Shown in pieces: positions 32,459-45,058 of a stretch of 64,000 nucleotides of DNA; the first letter of the stretch is position 1; every line of letters starts with the position of its first letter. Under the pieces are notes generated by a model. It saw only the letters and a program-made list of their open reading frames with translations, was not told where the DNA came from and made no database searches. The position numbers and the translations under genes are program-made. Origin of the DNA: Trema orientale (Eukaryota; Streptophyta; Magnoliopsida; Rosales; Cannabaceae); assembly GCA_002914845.1 (NCBI GenBank), contig JXTC01000464.1, positions 18,619 through 82,618 on the forward strand, in the 5' to 3' direction.

Positions 32459-35400
32459 ATGGCGGACGAAGAAGAAGCAGAGCTAAACGAGACGCAGAAG
32501 AAAGAGATAGCCAAATGGTTCCTCCTCAACTCTCCTCCTGGTGAAATCCAATACGTTGCCAAAGGTCTGATTTCTCTCAATTTTTGTTTTCTTTGTTTCG
32601 TTGAAAATGGTTGATGAGAAATAGTCGGAGATACACATACATATATATATATATATGTATATGAATTACACACTTATACATTTTGAATTTTTCGAGTTTT
32701 CTCTATGGTTTGTTTCTATGGCAGATGTGAAAGCGATTTTGGATGATGATGAACTGTACCAGGAGGCAGCATCGGAGTCATTCCCTCTCTACAACAAATC
32801 TCATATGATTTCCCTCGAATTGCTTGACCGAAGCGGTGACGTATGCATTTCAAGAATCTAATCTCCATTTTTGTTGAACTAGATTCAATTATATGTTTAT
32901 AAAAACTTGAATTTCTAAGAAAAATTTTAGCTTTGTGCCTGTGAGGTTTCTTATTTTGCTTTTTGTGTTGGTTTTGAGCGGCAATTATTGTGATAAATGA
33001 AGTAGATGAGGTTGGTTTATACTTGTTTATATGAATGTTTAACTTATTTTAAGATTTTAGAGCTTAGTTTTTTGATATTGATTTCGAGTTAGTTAGTCCA
33101 TATTTGGTTGTTGCAGCAATGTCAAGACTATTCCTCCCTTACCTAAATCCTTCGGTCCATTTTGAAAATTTTAAGAGCTAACCAACTCGGTAATGAAGAT
33201 AGAGTAGTGTTCGAATTTCTGTAGGCTTAAGTATTCAGCATTAATACTTGTGGGTCTTTTTTTCACCAAAAAAAAAAAACTTGTGGGTCTTTATTTTTTA
33301 GATTGGGCCAGTTTTTGATTTATGCGTTGTAATGTAGTGCAAAAATGAATCAACTTTGGTATTGAAATCCAATTCTTTGACATATTGTGCCTGTAGGTGA
33401 TCATTACGTCGTTTGGAGAGCTCGGCAAAAATGAGTTCCTTGATCCTAGAACTGCTCAAGTTGCTATTATTGACCATGTCAAACAAGTGAGTTCTGCATA
33501 TAAAACTTGCTATCTGGGCTAGGGAAAGCTAGGCAGGGTTTGAAAGAGAATATTGATTACAATTTGCTTTAAGATTTAGCATTTGCTGCATAGGTTAATC
33601 ATTCAAGAATCAAGATGTCAAAGCACAAGTAGAAGTCTTTTCCTTTGTTTCTTTCTGGCATAAACTTAAATGAATAGCTCAACTAATCATATCAAGTTCT
33701 GTTTAGAAGACTTAATATGAAATTTAGACTGGAAAACTCGGTCTTTTGTGAAGTGTGTTTTATGCATTGTTTTGTTTTTGTTTCCCTTGCCCTACATTTT
33801 TAAAAGTTGCGTTAGTCATTTTATCTATTATTTCGTCATAATGTGCTAAATTGATTCAGGTTTGTACAGAGGTAAGACCTGCAATGGATGAGGAACTTCC
33901 GTCCCCTTATATTGAGGAATTTCGGTATGCTTTAGAAGTTCCACTGCTACATTTTACAAAGCACACCAATAGTTTTCAGTTACTAATTGGTGCGTGTAAT
34001 ACTATTATTTCGGCAGATGTGCTCTGGACGCAGAAATTCTAAAATACATTAGTGAGGCTTATCCAAAAGGTGTCTGCTCAGTTTACTGCGGAAGTGGAAA
34101 AGATGTGGAGGGTCCAGGATCTGACTTTGAACTTGTGGTGGTGATATCTGCTGCTAGACACAGTCCGCAAAACTTCTGGTGTGATACTTCTTAAATCATG
34201 CAATTCCTAAAATTTTTTCTGCTGCCATTCTTGTGTCATTGTGGTTTGATTAGGACCAATGTGTTAACTACCATGCTTACTTATAGAAAAGTACATACCT
34301 TATCTTACTGGTTGCAACTTCGAATTTTAGTTAGTTTTATAGCAGTTCTCATTTCTTGAAACCATTCTTCTTGGCGTAATGTACAGCAATGGTAGCTGGC
34401 GTTCGGTTTGGAACATTGAGTTCAAAGATGATATACAACTAGTGGAATTAAGTGGCAAATTGCTGGTATTTCCTATTAAGTGACTGATTTGCATTTCAGA
34501 TATATGAATATTGTTTTCTCTATGGAATATTGACTGCCTCAATCTTAGGCTACTGTGAATTTTTCTCTTTCCCTTTTTCCTTCTCATTTTAGTCATACTC
34601 TTCTTCTTTAAGGTGGGTGCCCATTATTTTGAGGAGGGAAATGTGCAGCTAGATGCCAAACATGAGTGCAAGGATTCCACTATCATCCAGGTTTGGTTAA
34701 TTGTACACCACATTTGAAACTAAAACGTGTCCTGTTTGGTTAGCTATTGATATATCTTTCAGCCATTCTTTATGGTTAATGTGTCTTGTAATTGTTTCAG
34801 TCTGCAGAAGATTGTGCAATTAGCGTAGCTAGCATCATTCGCCACCATGAGACGGAATACTTGGCATCTCTTGAGGTTCATACTAGCTTGTTCTTAGTTA
34901 AATGCTTTGTTCTTTGGAGTCTTTCGCTAACAGATTTACATTTGCAGGCATCCTACTCAAACTTGCCAGATACTACTTTCAAGGTATTCAAGTTGACTGT
35001 TACTCGTTAGAAATCCTTCTTGATAATGAACTAAATTAGATCTTAACTCTTTCATATCCATTAAACACGTATGATCTATTAAAGACTGTCAGTGTTTGAT
35101 CTATGACTTGGTGTTCCTTTTTATTTAAGCCCATCTCTTAAGTGCTACTACTAACCTAGAAAACCGCTAACCAATATTACTATAAGCCTCATCCTACTCG
35201 TGATCCTCATTTTTCAGGCCTAATAAACAATGCTTGATCTATTTAACATGGAAACCCTTTTTATTATTTCAATCCATCTCGTGAGTTCTATCCAATATTA
35301 CCTTAAGTAATTCGGGTTCTTCCTACTTAAGAAACCTTTTTTATAAGGCCTACTAAAAATCCTTATATTCTGTTTGTTTTACATCTGGTTCTTTGGAAAA

Positions 35401-35636
35401 GTGAAGAGATAATCGAGGAAATATGTTATTTTAGTGAGAGTTTTGTAGGAAGGCAAATCCTTGTGTTCTATAAATCCATCTGGGTAAAGTCGTGATTCGG
35501 TATTTTCAAATGGAAAACTTTTGTGCAGGACCTTCGAAGAAAGCTTCCAGTTACACGCACCCTATTTCCATGGCATAATACCATGCAGTTTAGCTTGACA
35601 AGAGACATCAGTAAAGAACTTGGAATTGGAAAGTAA
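32459..35636 (+). CDS. CPA: F-actin capping protein subunit alpha
   Basis: Ten exons: 32459-32564, 32725-32840, 33397-33486, 33860-33924, 34017-34178, 34387-34465, 34613-34690, 34801-34875, 34948-34983, 35529-35636; 304 residues (Arabidopsis CPA is about 308). Both family signatures are present: AHYFEEGNV (about residues 209-217) and FKDLRRKLPVTR (268-279). The latter spans an exon junction, which supports the model. The C terminus, FPWHNTMQFSLTRDISKELGIGK, holds the conserved actin-binding end. The protein pairs with the beta subunit, binds barbed ends of actin filaments and stops growth and shrinkage there; plant CP is also regulated by phosphatidic acid. The start MADEEEAELNETQKKEIAKW is the first ATG after the CT-rich leader. 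Confidence 0.95.
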
Positions 35637-36186
35637 ATGTGTAGCCGAGCTGTTCAGTTAAAGATAATTCTACTCAGGTGGCCAGTTCCTCCGTTGGCTC
35701 TTACCTATCTTGATTATTGAATTGTTTTTAGCATTGATTGCTTCTCTTCTCTGTCTTTCCCAAGTCATCGGCCTCACAAACAGTCATCTTCAAGTCAAGA
35801 GTTTCTGTCCCAGTTTTGGTGCATTTGTAATCTATTGTCAAATTTCAATTTGTGTATAGCAAGCAGTAAAGATTGTGGCTCTGTTCTTTTATTTCTTTGA
35901 GGAAGAAATTGTGGTGTCTGGAGAGGATATTGAGGAGTCTGTAGTTTGTACTGTATTTATATATTATGAAAAGTGGCTTAAAATATCTGCTGGTGTTTAT
36001 TTTCAAGAAAGTTGAATCATAATGGTATAACCCAGCCAACAAGACATTTAAATTGGCAAGAAGTCAAAAATGTTGAAACTTTAGGTGTCGTTCTTTATGC
36101 GATTTAGTTTATTAATCGTTTGTTTGTGTTGGGATTTAGTTGATTTTTGAGCTGGGATTTAATTTCAAAGTGCAGCCCGACTAGCG
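35637..36186. other. Intergenic, capping protein 3' flank
   Basis: 3' untranslated region of the capping protein gene, then spacer. Nothing else is recognised. Confidence 0.4.
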
Positions 36187-36195
36187 ATTTTTAAA

Positions 36196-36697
36196 GGTTT
36201 TTTTGGCATGACTAGTTCTTGTGTTTTTCGTGATTGGCAAAATAGTCTCCGATTATTTTTGGTAATTAAGTCCCTAAGTTTTAAAAATTTTGGCAATGAA
36301 GTCCTTTTCGTGAGTAATTATTCAAATATTAGATGGAATTAAGCATTTTAAAGTCACATGCAAAGGTTTTTGAATGTCAAAATCAATATTTTATTGACAT
36401 TATTAGTTAGAATTTGAAGGAAAATAACTAAAAATTAACAACATTTAATAACATAATATAAAAAATTCAGAAAATAGAAATTCTCAAAAATTTAAAATAT
36501 CTCTTAAAATTTCTTTCTATTTCCCTTCCAAGCTAATTAATATTAGTGAAATACCAATTTATTTTACTTAAACATGTTCAATTTCATGAAAATTTGAATA
36601 TTAATAGACCAAAAAGGACTTAATTGCCAAAATAATTAATTTGTGGACCATTTTACTAATCTGTTAATAATATAGGGACCAAACATACCAAAAACCC
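36196..36697. mobile_element. MULE-type MITE (502 bp) next to tRNA-Glu genes
   Basis: A perfect 9-bp duplication ATTTTTAAA flanks it (36187-36195 and 36698-36706). Ends are GGTTTTTTTGGCATGACTAG and, on the other strand, GGGTTTTTGGTATGTTTGGT. Both arms go on with matching GGCAAAATAGTC / AGTAAAATGGTC and GGTAATTAAGTCC / GGCAATTAAGTCC words. No coding region. The first tRNA gene begins 26 bp after the right duplication. Confidence 0.8.
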
Positions 36698-36732
36698 ATT
36701 TTTAAAAGAAAATGCCAAAATTAAAAAATAAT

Positions 36733-36804
36733 TTCCGATGCCGGGAATCGAACCCGGGTCTCCTGGGTGAAAGCCAGATATCCTAACCGCTGGACGACAT
36801 CGGA
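36733..36804 (-). tRNA. tRNA-Glu (anticodon UUC), copy 1
   Basis: On the - strand the 72-base sequence folds as a cloverleaf: acceptor TCCGATG with CATCGGA, D arm GTCCAGCGGTTAGGAT, anticodon stem TCTGG/CCAGG with loop CTTTCAC (anticodon TTC), T arm CCGGGTTCGATTCCCGG, discriminator A. The A box (TCGTCCAGCGGTTA) and B box (GGTTCGATTCC) are intact. There is no intron. Confidence 0.95.
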
Positions 36805-36884
36805 CTGGTGTTAGAATGATCAAGAAGAAAATAATTATCAAGTATCAGAGAGCTTGTAATATTGAAAAACCGTTTAAAAGAAAT

Positions 36885-36956
36885 TTCCGTTGCCGGGAAT
36901 CGAACCCGGGTCTCCTGGGTGAAAGCCAGATATCCTAACCGCTGGACGACAACGGA
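36885..36956 (-). tRNA. tRNA-Glu (anticodon UUC), copy 2
   Basis: Same strand and same body as copy 1, 80 bp away. The acceptor stem reads TCCGTTG with CAACGGA, so one base pair differs from copy 1 but pairing is kept on both sides. Anticodon loop CTTTCAC gives TTC. On the - strand this copy lies upstream of copy 1. Confidence 0.95.
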
Positions 36957-38326
36957 TTTCGGTGTGCGAGTGAGTAATAATGGTTTAAATATCTATATTA
37001 TGTATTAATTAGCTATTAAATTGCTAATTAATTATCTTGTTAGTTGTTAAGAACGAAAGCCGAGTTAAAAACCTCTGGGTTACCCCTTCTGCCGCCACTA
37101 GAGCGAGAAAAATTCTCGCTTACAGACTATAGAGTCACAGAGTGCTCTTCCTTTGGTCTACAAAATGCCCAACACAAGTTTAGTTTAGTTTTTGCTTTGG
37201 CTATGATTTTCCGTTTGGTCCCCGAGAAAAACCAAGGAAAATGAAAGCTATTCATCCTATATTGAATGTTTATTTATTTATTTATTTTTTTAGGGCATAG
37301 GATAAGGTTTAGGTGAATCGTATGATGTTAATTTTATTGTTCTTTTGGAAATCCCAGACATTTTTTTTTTGGGGGGTGTGTGTGTTAGTCTTATATTTTA
37401 TATTGCTCTTGACATCAATGAAGCTAATTTTGACATTGTTTTGTTTCACTGTAATTTTGGGCTCTTCCGCACACCCTTAATTCCTAATTGGGTATTTGTA
37501 AGGCTGGACTGGAATGATGCAATTTAGCCAAATCAGACATTGATGTGCTCCAATTGGCATACATATATATATGGGCACCAATCCAGTAGTTTTTTTTTTT
37601 TTCTTTCTTTTACATCTATGTATATATAATTCTGAGCTTGTTGTTGGTCTCCTCTGTGAACTTAATCAAGCTTTGGATTAGATGCCTCTTGTAGAAGCGC
37701 ATCGCTCTGATGATAAACTAGAGATTGGTTCTTTGCTGACCCCAAGCTACTCCTATTAAGCTTAATTTAATTCCTTTTTTTAAAAAAAAACAAAGGGGAA
37801 AAAAAAATCCTTTTCCATTTTTTTATTTTCTCATTAAAAAAAATAGAGGATTATTCAAATGCCACTTCACAATCGTAATTTTTACTCTTTAGATAAATGG
37901 GGTTTTTGAAAAAGAACAGTGTTCATGATAATTGTCATACAACTATGATGTGTTAAAACAATTTCTGGGATACAATTGATGAGGTTGAACGTGCTTGCTT
38001 GCTTGTCTGATACGAATAATTTGTCGTTTTCAGTCCTCGAACTGATATTTTTGAGATTAATCTATACTTTTTTTTTGTTAATAGATTAATCTATACTTAT
38101 AATTGATTTTTTTCCTGATTATGAAATGTGGGTCAAATCGTCTTATCTGTTGGTTGCTTGGACTTTTCTGCTCAGTCCCGGCCCACGGCCAATTTATCAG
38201 TGGAATCATAATCTGGGAGTATCTTTTATATCAATTATATATTAGATACATACATACATATGCACAGGAAAACAGGAGGAGCTAAGCAAAAAAGCTTGTC
38301 GTTATAGTTGAACTTGGGTGACTCCA
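36957..38326. other. Intergenic before the HGSNAT-like gene
   Basis: AT-rich spacer with short T and TA tracts. No gene or clear repeat is seen; open frames up to 66 codons have no recognisable product. Confidence 0.4.
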
Positions 38327-41300
38327 ATGGCCGAAATCAAAGCCGAGACGACTCACCAGCACCGTCTTTCGGTACCTGAGCCTGATGTCTCTGATCAAAA
38401 GAATCCAAAACCAAAGCGTGTAGCATCTCTGGACATCTTCCGTGGCCTTACCGTAGCGGTATCTCAATCATGATTTCATTGTCATTGACTTTCTTTATTG
38501 GAAAGTTTGCATTTTTTTGAACTGGATAAGTAGCTGAGCTCATTTATGAAGTAGCTGAGCTCATTTACTTTCATATATACGACGTTAATATGCTTTTTTA
38601 GTCTTTGCTAAAACTTCTGGGTGTGTCTAGACTTGCCACTAGAATCTTTGTTTTGGCTGTAAGAAGCGTTTTCAAATGGAGTTGGCTTTAGTTATTGTTG
38701 TTAAACAATCTCAGTATCAGGGTTAAGTTTATATGATTGAGTTTTGTTGCTAACTGAGTTTTCGTAGATTAGCTTTGTTTGATTTTGATTGCATGAATGT
38801 TCTAGTTGATGATTTTCGTGGACGATGCTGGCGGAGAATGGCCCATGATTACGCATGCACCATGGAATGGTTGCAATCTTGCTGACTTTGTAATGCCCTT
38901 CTTTTTGTTCATTGTGGGGATGTCTATTGCGCTTGCTCTCAAGGTTGGTATCTTTCTGGTCTTAGTTAACGAAGGGAAGCAAAAAAAAAATAAATTTAGC
39001 AACTCGTTCTTGATTCAGTTTTTGGTGTTTTTCGATACAGAGAATACCAGACCAACCAGCAGCTATCAAAAAGGTGATTCTCAGAACTCTGAAGTTGCTA
39101 TTCTGGGGTCTTCTATTGCAAGGTTTGTTTGTCCGTTTTTTTTTTCCTCTGCGTAGATTTGTAGTCATAAATACCTTAGCCACAATAGGAAGTCAGAGAA
39201 AGAAGAAGTCATGGATAGTAGTTATTTCAAGGAAAACCTCAAACAGGAATCCATGTGGTGTTGTAATTTCCTTATATTATTGCAACACTTTCCCAGCGTA
39301 TCATTGTTGGTTGAGATTGTAATGCTGTGGTAACAAACGGCTGCTTTTCATGAGAAAATATTCATCTTTCTCACATATCTGAACATAGCAGGTTATATGG
39401 AGAAGTCTTGATCATAACATGTGGTAAGGTGTCTCAGAGTGCGTCCTGGATCTACTTTGTTAGCTTAAGACAATTGAATAAGGGTCATACATATTAGAAT
39501 TATTCCAAAGTTTTTTGGTATTCTTTTTTGAGAAATTACAACGTTCTTTCTTGCATGATACTGCATATTATGCTAAAATAAAGAGCAATGCTCCAACCTC
39601 ACTATCATAACGTGTTACTGTGATAATATATGAAGGAGGTTACTCGCATGCCCCCGACAAGCTAACATATGGTGTGGACATGAAAGAGATAAGGTGGTGT
39701 GGGATTCTCCAGGTAATGTTGGTTTACATTTTATATTGTCAGTTTTACTATTGATTACGAAACTTTAACAGGAAATATGTAGAGGTATAATTTCTTTTAC
39801 TTTTTAGAGAATAGCTCTTGCATATCTTGTTGTAGCACTTGTGGAAGTCTTTTCAAGAAATGCTCAAGCTGAGGATCTTGCCCCTAGGTGGTTCTCTATA
39901 TTCAAGCTATACGCTTGGCATTGGTAAGTATGTGGTACTTTGTTTACTCTTCTGTAGAGTGAATCCTGATATTTGTAAAAGCAATGTGAATACTGGTATT
40001 TGTAAAAGCCAATCTTACATGAGTTAAATGTCCTGACTTTCCAGGATTGTGGGAGCTGGTGTTGTTGTTGTGTACTTTGCTGTAATTTATGGGACATATG
40101 TTCCTGATTGGCAGTTCACTGTCCATGATAAAGATAGTATCAATTACGGCAAAAGTTTCAATGTGAGCCCCTAGCTCCAAGCTCTCATGTTCAAGTGCAA
40201 ACAAATCAAGCAAATTTTTGTATTTTCTACTTACCTGTATTCTCTGTGGATTTTAGGTAGCCTGCAGTGTCAGAGGAAAACTGGATCCACCTTGTAATGC
40301 AGTAGGATACATTGACAGAAAAGTCCTTGGAATCAATCATATGTATCACCATCCAGCTTGGAGAAGATCTAGAGTATGTAGCTATTCTCTCTGATACTCC
40401 TTTTATTAAGAAATTGGGATCACAAGTTTATAGTGATAGCAGTTTCAAAGTTCCTACCTTTTCTAATTAATTTGTACAGGCATGCACTGAGAACTCCCCG
40501 TATGAGGGGCCTTTCCGAAAAGATGCTCCATCATGGTGCTATGCCCCTTTTGAACCCGAAGGAGTTATAAGGTTTTGGTATTCTTTTTCTTTATTTATTC
40601 TAGTGAAGTATTCTATGCTGGCTATTTTGTATGATACATGAACTCCCTGCTTTGACGTGCCGCTATGTTCAAGACTTTAATGCTTAACATCAACAGTTTA
40701 GGAACATAGCCAATGGATGACAACCACATCAAAATTTATAGGCATTTAAAACCCTAGCAGACAGGATCATCTTAGACTCTTAGTGTGCTAACTGTGTTCG
40801 TTTAGTTGTCTTCCGCCAAAGTATTGCAGTGTGAGTGATAATAACATCTGGTAATCAACCATTATTTCGGCATAATTACCGATTACTTCAAACTTGGAAA
40901 TATGAACCAGGGAAAATGACAGACAAAGGGAACCATGATGCTAAGACACATAACTCTCTCCCTTTGAAACCCCCTAAAGTGAAGCACCAACCTCTAGATT
41001 GCTCCAGTCTAATTCATGATACAGAGAATGCAGCTGAATATTTTTTAACGAAGATATGATTTTGAGAAATCTTTTAGTAACTTCTATTTACAGGATTTGC
41101 TTTGGCCTTCAGCTCTATATCTGCCGTTCTTTCCACTATCATTGGAGTGCATTTTGGGCATGTGCTTGTACATTTGAAGGTTAGGTCCATGATTTTATTT
41201 TTATGAGCTTAGTGAACGCCCTACGTCAGAAGTTAATCAGTATACTCGTATTACCCATATTCCAACTACAGGGCCATCCAGAAAGACTGAAACATTGGGT

Positions 41301-42395
41301 CATGATGGGTTTTGTTCTCCTCATTTCAGGAATTATTCTTCATTTCACTCATGGTGCGATCTGACGGCAAAGATTTGCGACTTTTGTTTTTTCTTTTTTT
41401 TACTTATTATCTTTTCCTTCTAACTCTTTATTCCAACTGCAGCAATTCCTTTAAATAAACAGTTGTACACACTTAGTTATGTTTGTGTAACGTCTGGAGC
41501 AGCAGCTCTGGTGTTCTCAGCCTTCTACGTAACGGTCAGTTTTATCACTGACTTTTAGTGGTTCCCTTTCTTATCCGTTTTATGAGGTTTTTTCAACCTT
41601 TTTCTAATTGTGTTATACAACCATGTCAGGTTGATATCTGGAATTTTAGGTACCTATTCTTGCCACTGGAGTGGATTGGCATGAATGCCATGCTTGTCTA
41701 TGTTATGGCAGCTGAAGGCATTTTTGCGGGATTCATTAATGGGTGGTATTATGATGACCCCCGTAATACACTAGTATGTTTTCTTGTCCTTTGTTTTTCT
41801 CTCAAATAACTCCTGTAAATGACCACCAATTTTAACAACGGTCTAAAAAAAATTATATTAGCTCTTCCCCACAACATAAGGGTAGCACGTATGGTTTCCC
41901 ACCCTTCAAATTTGGCATCCTCACAGATTCTGAGAATCATGGTTCCTCTGTTGACTCGTATATAAATATTTGCTTAACCTGGTCTCGAAGTTCAAAACTT
42001 TAGACTGTTGTCTTGGACGTTGGACCATCTTATTTTTCATGAATTTGAAATTTTTTCGACCAGTTCTTCCTCGTTTTAGCCCAATTTTCCAATCTCCTGA
42101 GTTGCATTTGAATTTTCCTAGTATGGGTTTATCACTGCTTCGTTAGTTTTCACTGATGAGAAGAAAAAACAAGTCTTGCGTCTTGTTATTCCCCTTTGTC
42201 ATTTTTCGGGCATAGATGATATAGCTGGTTTGTGCTAACTCACTGCAGATACACTGGATCCAAAAGCACATTTTCATTGGAGTTTGGCATTCGAGGAGAG
42301 TAGGGATTCTGCTCTATGTTATCTTTGCAGAGATCTTGTTTTGGGGCATTGTCTCGGGCATATTGCATCGCCTCGGCATATATTGGAAGCTTTAA
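38327..42395 (+). CDS. Heparan-alpha-glucosaminide N-acetyltransferase-like membrane protein
   Basis: Thirteen exons: 38327-38458, 38806-38943, 39041-39122, 39636-39712, 39808-39923, 40045-40162, 40257-40373, 40480-40571, 41113-41179, 41272-41353, 41443-41534, 41630-41773, 42249-42395; 467 residues. Motifs are KRVASLDIFRGLTVA before the first membrane span, THAPWNGCNLADFVMPFFLF (His about residue 61 equals the active-site His of human HGSNAT), then SYVCVTSGAAALVFSAFY and LPLEWIGMNAMLVYVMAAEG. About ten hydrophobic segments are seen. Human HGSNAT carries an acetyl group across the lysosomal membrane onto heparan glucosamine. Plants lack heparan sulfate, so the plant acceptor is unknown. The loop with NAVGYIDRKVLGINHMYHHP lies between spans. 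Exon 9 uses the acceptor at 41112; an earlier AG at 41094-41095 would break the frame. Confidence 0.9.
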
Positions 42396-42696
42396 ATCCT
42401 AATCTTGGTTTCTACCTTCCATCCTTATCAACTTTAGGCAACTTGCCACTACTTGTTTTTAGACGTTTACTGGACTTGTTGTTGGAGGTTCAATTAACGT
42501 GCCAACACTTCATCTGCTTTATGTTGTACATATTTTCTCAATTTATTGAATTGGTGGTACTACTGATGTTTAGAAAAATACAAAATTGTGGTTATCATTA
42601 CTCGCATAAACTACATCAAACCATGGTAGGGTAAAGGACATGTCGTTTTTCTCTTAAAAACAATATATAATAGACACAAGGGTTTCACCAATAGAG
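42396..42696. other. 3' flank of the HGSNAT-like gene
   Basis: 3' untranslated region and spacer. Nothing further is recognised. Confidence 0.4.
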
Positions 42697-42698
42697 TA

Positions 42699-42855
42699 AT
42701 GCTAGGGATACACAAATTACACACAAAATTGACACTTAATGACGTGACATGTATTTTAATCTCTGTTTTTTTCAAAGTAGGATAATGTACGTGGATAGTT
42801 AAAACACATATCATGTCAATGTGTGTGAGTTTTGTGTAATTTATGTCTCTAGCAT
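42699..42855. mobile_element. Short MITE (157 bp)
   Basis: Ends ATGCTAGGGATACACAAATT on the left and, on the other strand, ATGCTAGAGACATAAATTAC are near-matching inverted repeats, with TTACACA and TTGACA words matching further in. Flanking TA on both sides fits a TA target. The right flank overlaps the target duplication of the next element. Confidence 0.65.
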
Positions 42856-42864
42856 TATAATATT

Positions 42865-43609
42865 GGGGGCTATATTTGCACCCCTTCCTTATATTAGAGC
42901 ACCCTTTTTTTCTTAAATTTTTATTTAAAATACAAATATATCCTTAAATTTTAAAGCATGTTTGGCCTATACCGTACACCCCATCCTGTAACTAATTTTT
43001 CTGAAAAATTAATTAATATAGAAATTGGAGATCTGAGCAATAAAATATCAATAATACAAGTGCAGTCCTCAATATGCAATCGATCTATAAGAATATACAG
43101 CTTTGAGTTTTTTCTCCGGTAAGAAAATAATGGCTTGAAGAATCAATGATAGCAAAAACCAAACTAAAACAGAGAACATCAGTTTTCTTTCACATTTCAT
43201 TTAAATCAATGAAAAGCCATTATGATTTGGGTATTTATTTGGACCTCTTTTCTAAATAAATAATTAACAAGCTTCAAATAAAAATATTAGCAGACAAGTG
43301 TAGATCTTTTTATATATAGTATTATTTCTTTTGTTCATCAACTTTGATTCTTAAGACAAATGTTGCAAATACAAAGAATTGGGAGGTGAAAAAGAAAGTT
43401 TAACAAAAAATAATAACAAACAAAAGAAATCAAAAGAATGAAAAGTGCAGAGGGAGGGCTGAAGAAGAAGTTAAACAGATTGGAAAGGATGGCTTTTGGA
43501 TGGTGGAGTGCATAGGAAATTCTTAACTTCTTTTAAGCTGTGTTATTTAGTCATTTTACTAGTACATGGGGTACTTTTATATTTAGGAGGGGTGCTAATA
43601 TAGCCCCCC
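42865..43609. mobile_element. MULE-type non-autonomous element (745 bp)
   Basis: A perfect 9-bp duplication TATAATATT flanks it (42856-42864 and 43610-43618). Ends are GGGGGCTATATTTGCACCCC and, on the other strand, GGGGGGCTATATTAGCACCC. The arms extend about 40 bp. The interior is AT-rich without a frame. A loosely similar sequence (GGGCACCCCCTAGTGACATT) follows the RPT5 gene at 53357. Confidence 0.8.
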
Positions 43610-43618
43610 TATAATATT

Positions 43619-45049
43619 TAAAAAAACAATGGTTAATTTCACCCCTAACTCCTAAATTAGTTGAGAGTGCAGTGATATCAATATCCTAGTAGATTATTTG
43701 AAGTTGAAAATTGGAGGGTTAATAATGACTATGGCTCGAAATTTACCTAATTTTTTTTTAAAAGAAAAATGAGAAAGTTCTAATAGCATAACTTATTGAA
43801 TTTTGTACATAAATTTTCTTTTTATATCATAAAATAATTTATTAAATAAAATGCTTTCTAAAAGTACCCGTTTTCCCTTAAAAATTATACTTCTAAAATT
43901 GTAATCAAATCGATTTTAGATCAAGATAAGTCCCCCTAAATCATCACAAGGTCCAAGTTTCTCCGTAAAAATAATTTTTTTATTTTGAAAAAAAAGAAGC
44001 AAGGAGTTTTGGTATCTACATATTGTGAATATGTACAACATTAGTCACGTGACTAACATCTAGTTTCTCCTCTCTTTTTTATTTGCCATTACAGCTCAAT
44101 TAGTCTGCCTTTTAAAGAATTTATTTTGTTTTATTAAAATTTTCAATGAAAAATAAAATACCATACTAAAAAATTTTATACACAATAAAACTCACGTCAT
44201 TTTTTTTAAACTCTTCTTTTGATTTTTCTAGTGCTTCATTAGGCTTGGTGATTATGAAGAATAAGAGGGTATTTTTTTAGGTCATGTTGAAAATTGCAAG
44301 TTTAGTGTCAATACATTGAAAATTTGTCAAAACAACCAAAACCATGTCAAAACAGGAATATTGGCAACACTAGGCAAGTGAAACTGTGAAAACAAACTTG
44401 AACTGCATTATAAGAACAATAATAATTATGTGATATTTTCCCACATGTTATATGATTTGCTTGAATGATATGTTCTACGTATATCATCTTGATAAAGTTC
44501 ATGAATGACATGACATAAGCACCAACGTTTTTTTATTTTTATTTTTTTAATATAAGACTGAATATTTGATACTTTACTTTGTAATGATAAGCAGCATTGT
44601 ACCAATTTGCAAGGTATATTTAAGTGGGTTGGCTAATCTGTCAAAAATGAGTAGGTAAGTTTGTTAAAACAAAACTCTCCCGTGCAGTGGAATGCAGCTT
44701 TGACGAGGAAATGAGTTTTCAAAAATCTCACTCAACGTTCGCACTTTATTATGACTTTTGACAAGAGTTTCCACATTATATTATCACCGCGGCCTACAGG
44801 ACTAGTAATATATACCAAGGGGCTCATAAAGAATGTTTTGAAAAGGATGCATAAAAATGTAATGTTTGTTATAAGAAAGGGTATAATGAGAGTATGAAAG
44901 AAGTTTACGAACGCTCAACGCTTCTTAAGCTAACGGGGTAAAGTTATTACCATGCTAGACCCCTAGATTAGGGGTGTTATGATATGATGAATATATTCAA
45001 CTATTAAACTGTCCTGTGCAATAATTTTAATTATGCGTAAAATGATAAA
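43619..45049. other. Intergenic, AT-rich, no recognised gene
   Basis: Long AT-rich spacer with no supported open frame or repeat boundary. Confidence 0.4.
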
Positions 45050-45058
45050 TAAAATTTA

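Noticed and set aside
41094-41112. Upstream acceptor for exon 9 of the HGSNAT-like gene
   Set aside because: Using the AG at 41094-41095 shifts the frame; the AG at 41111-41112 restores SSISAVLSTIIGVHFG in phase.
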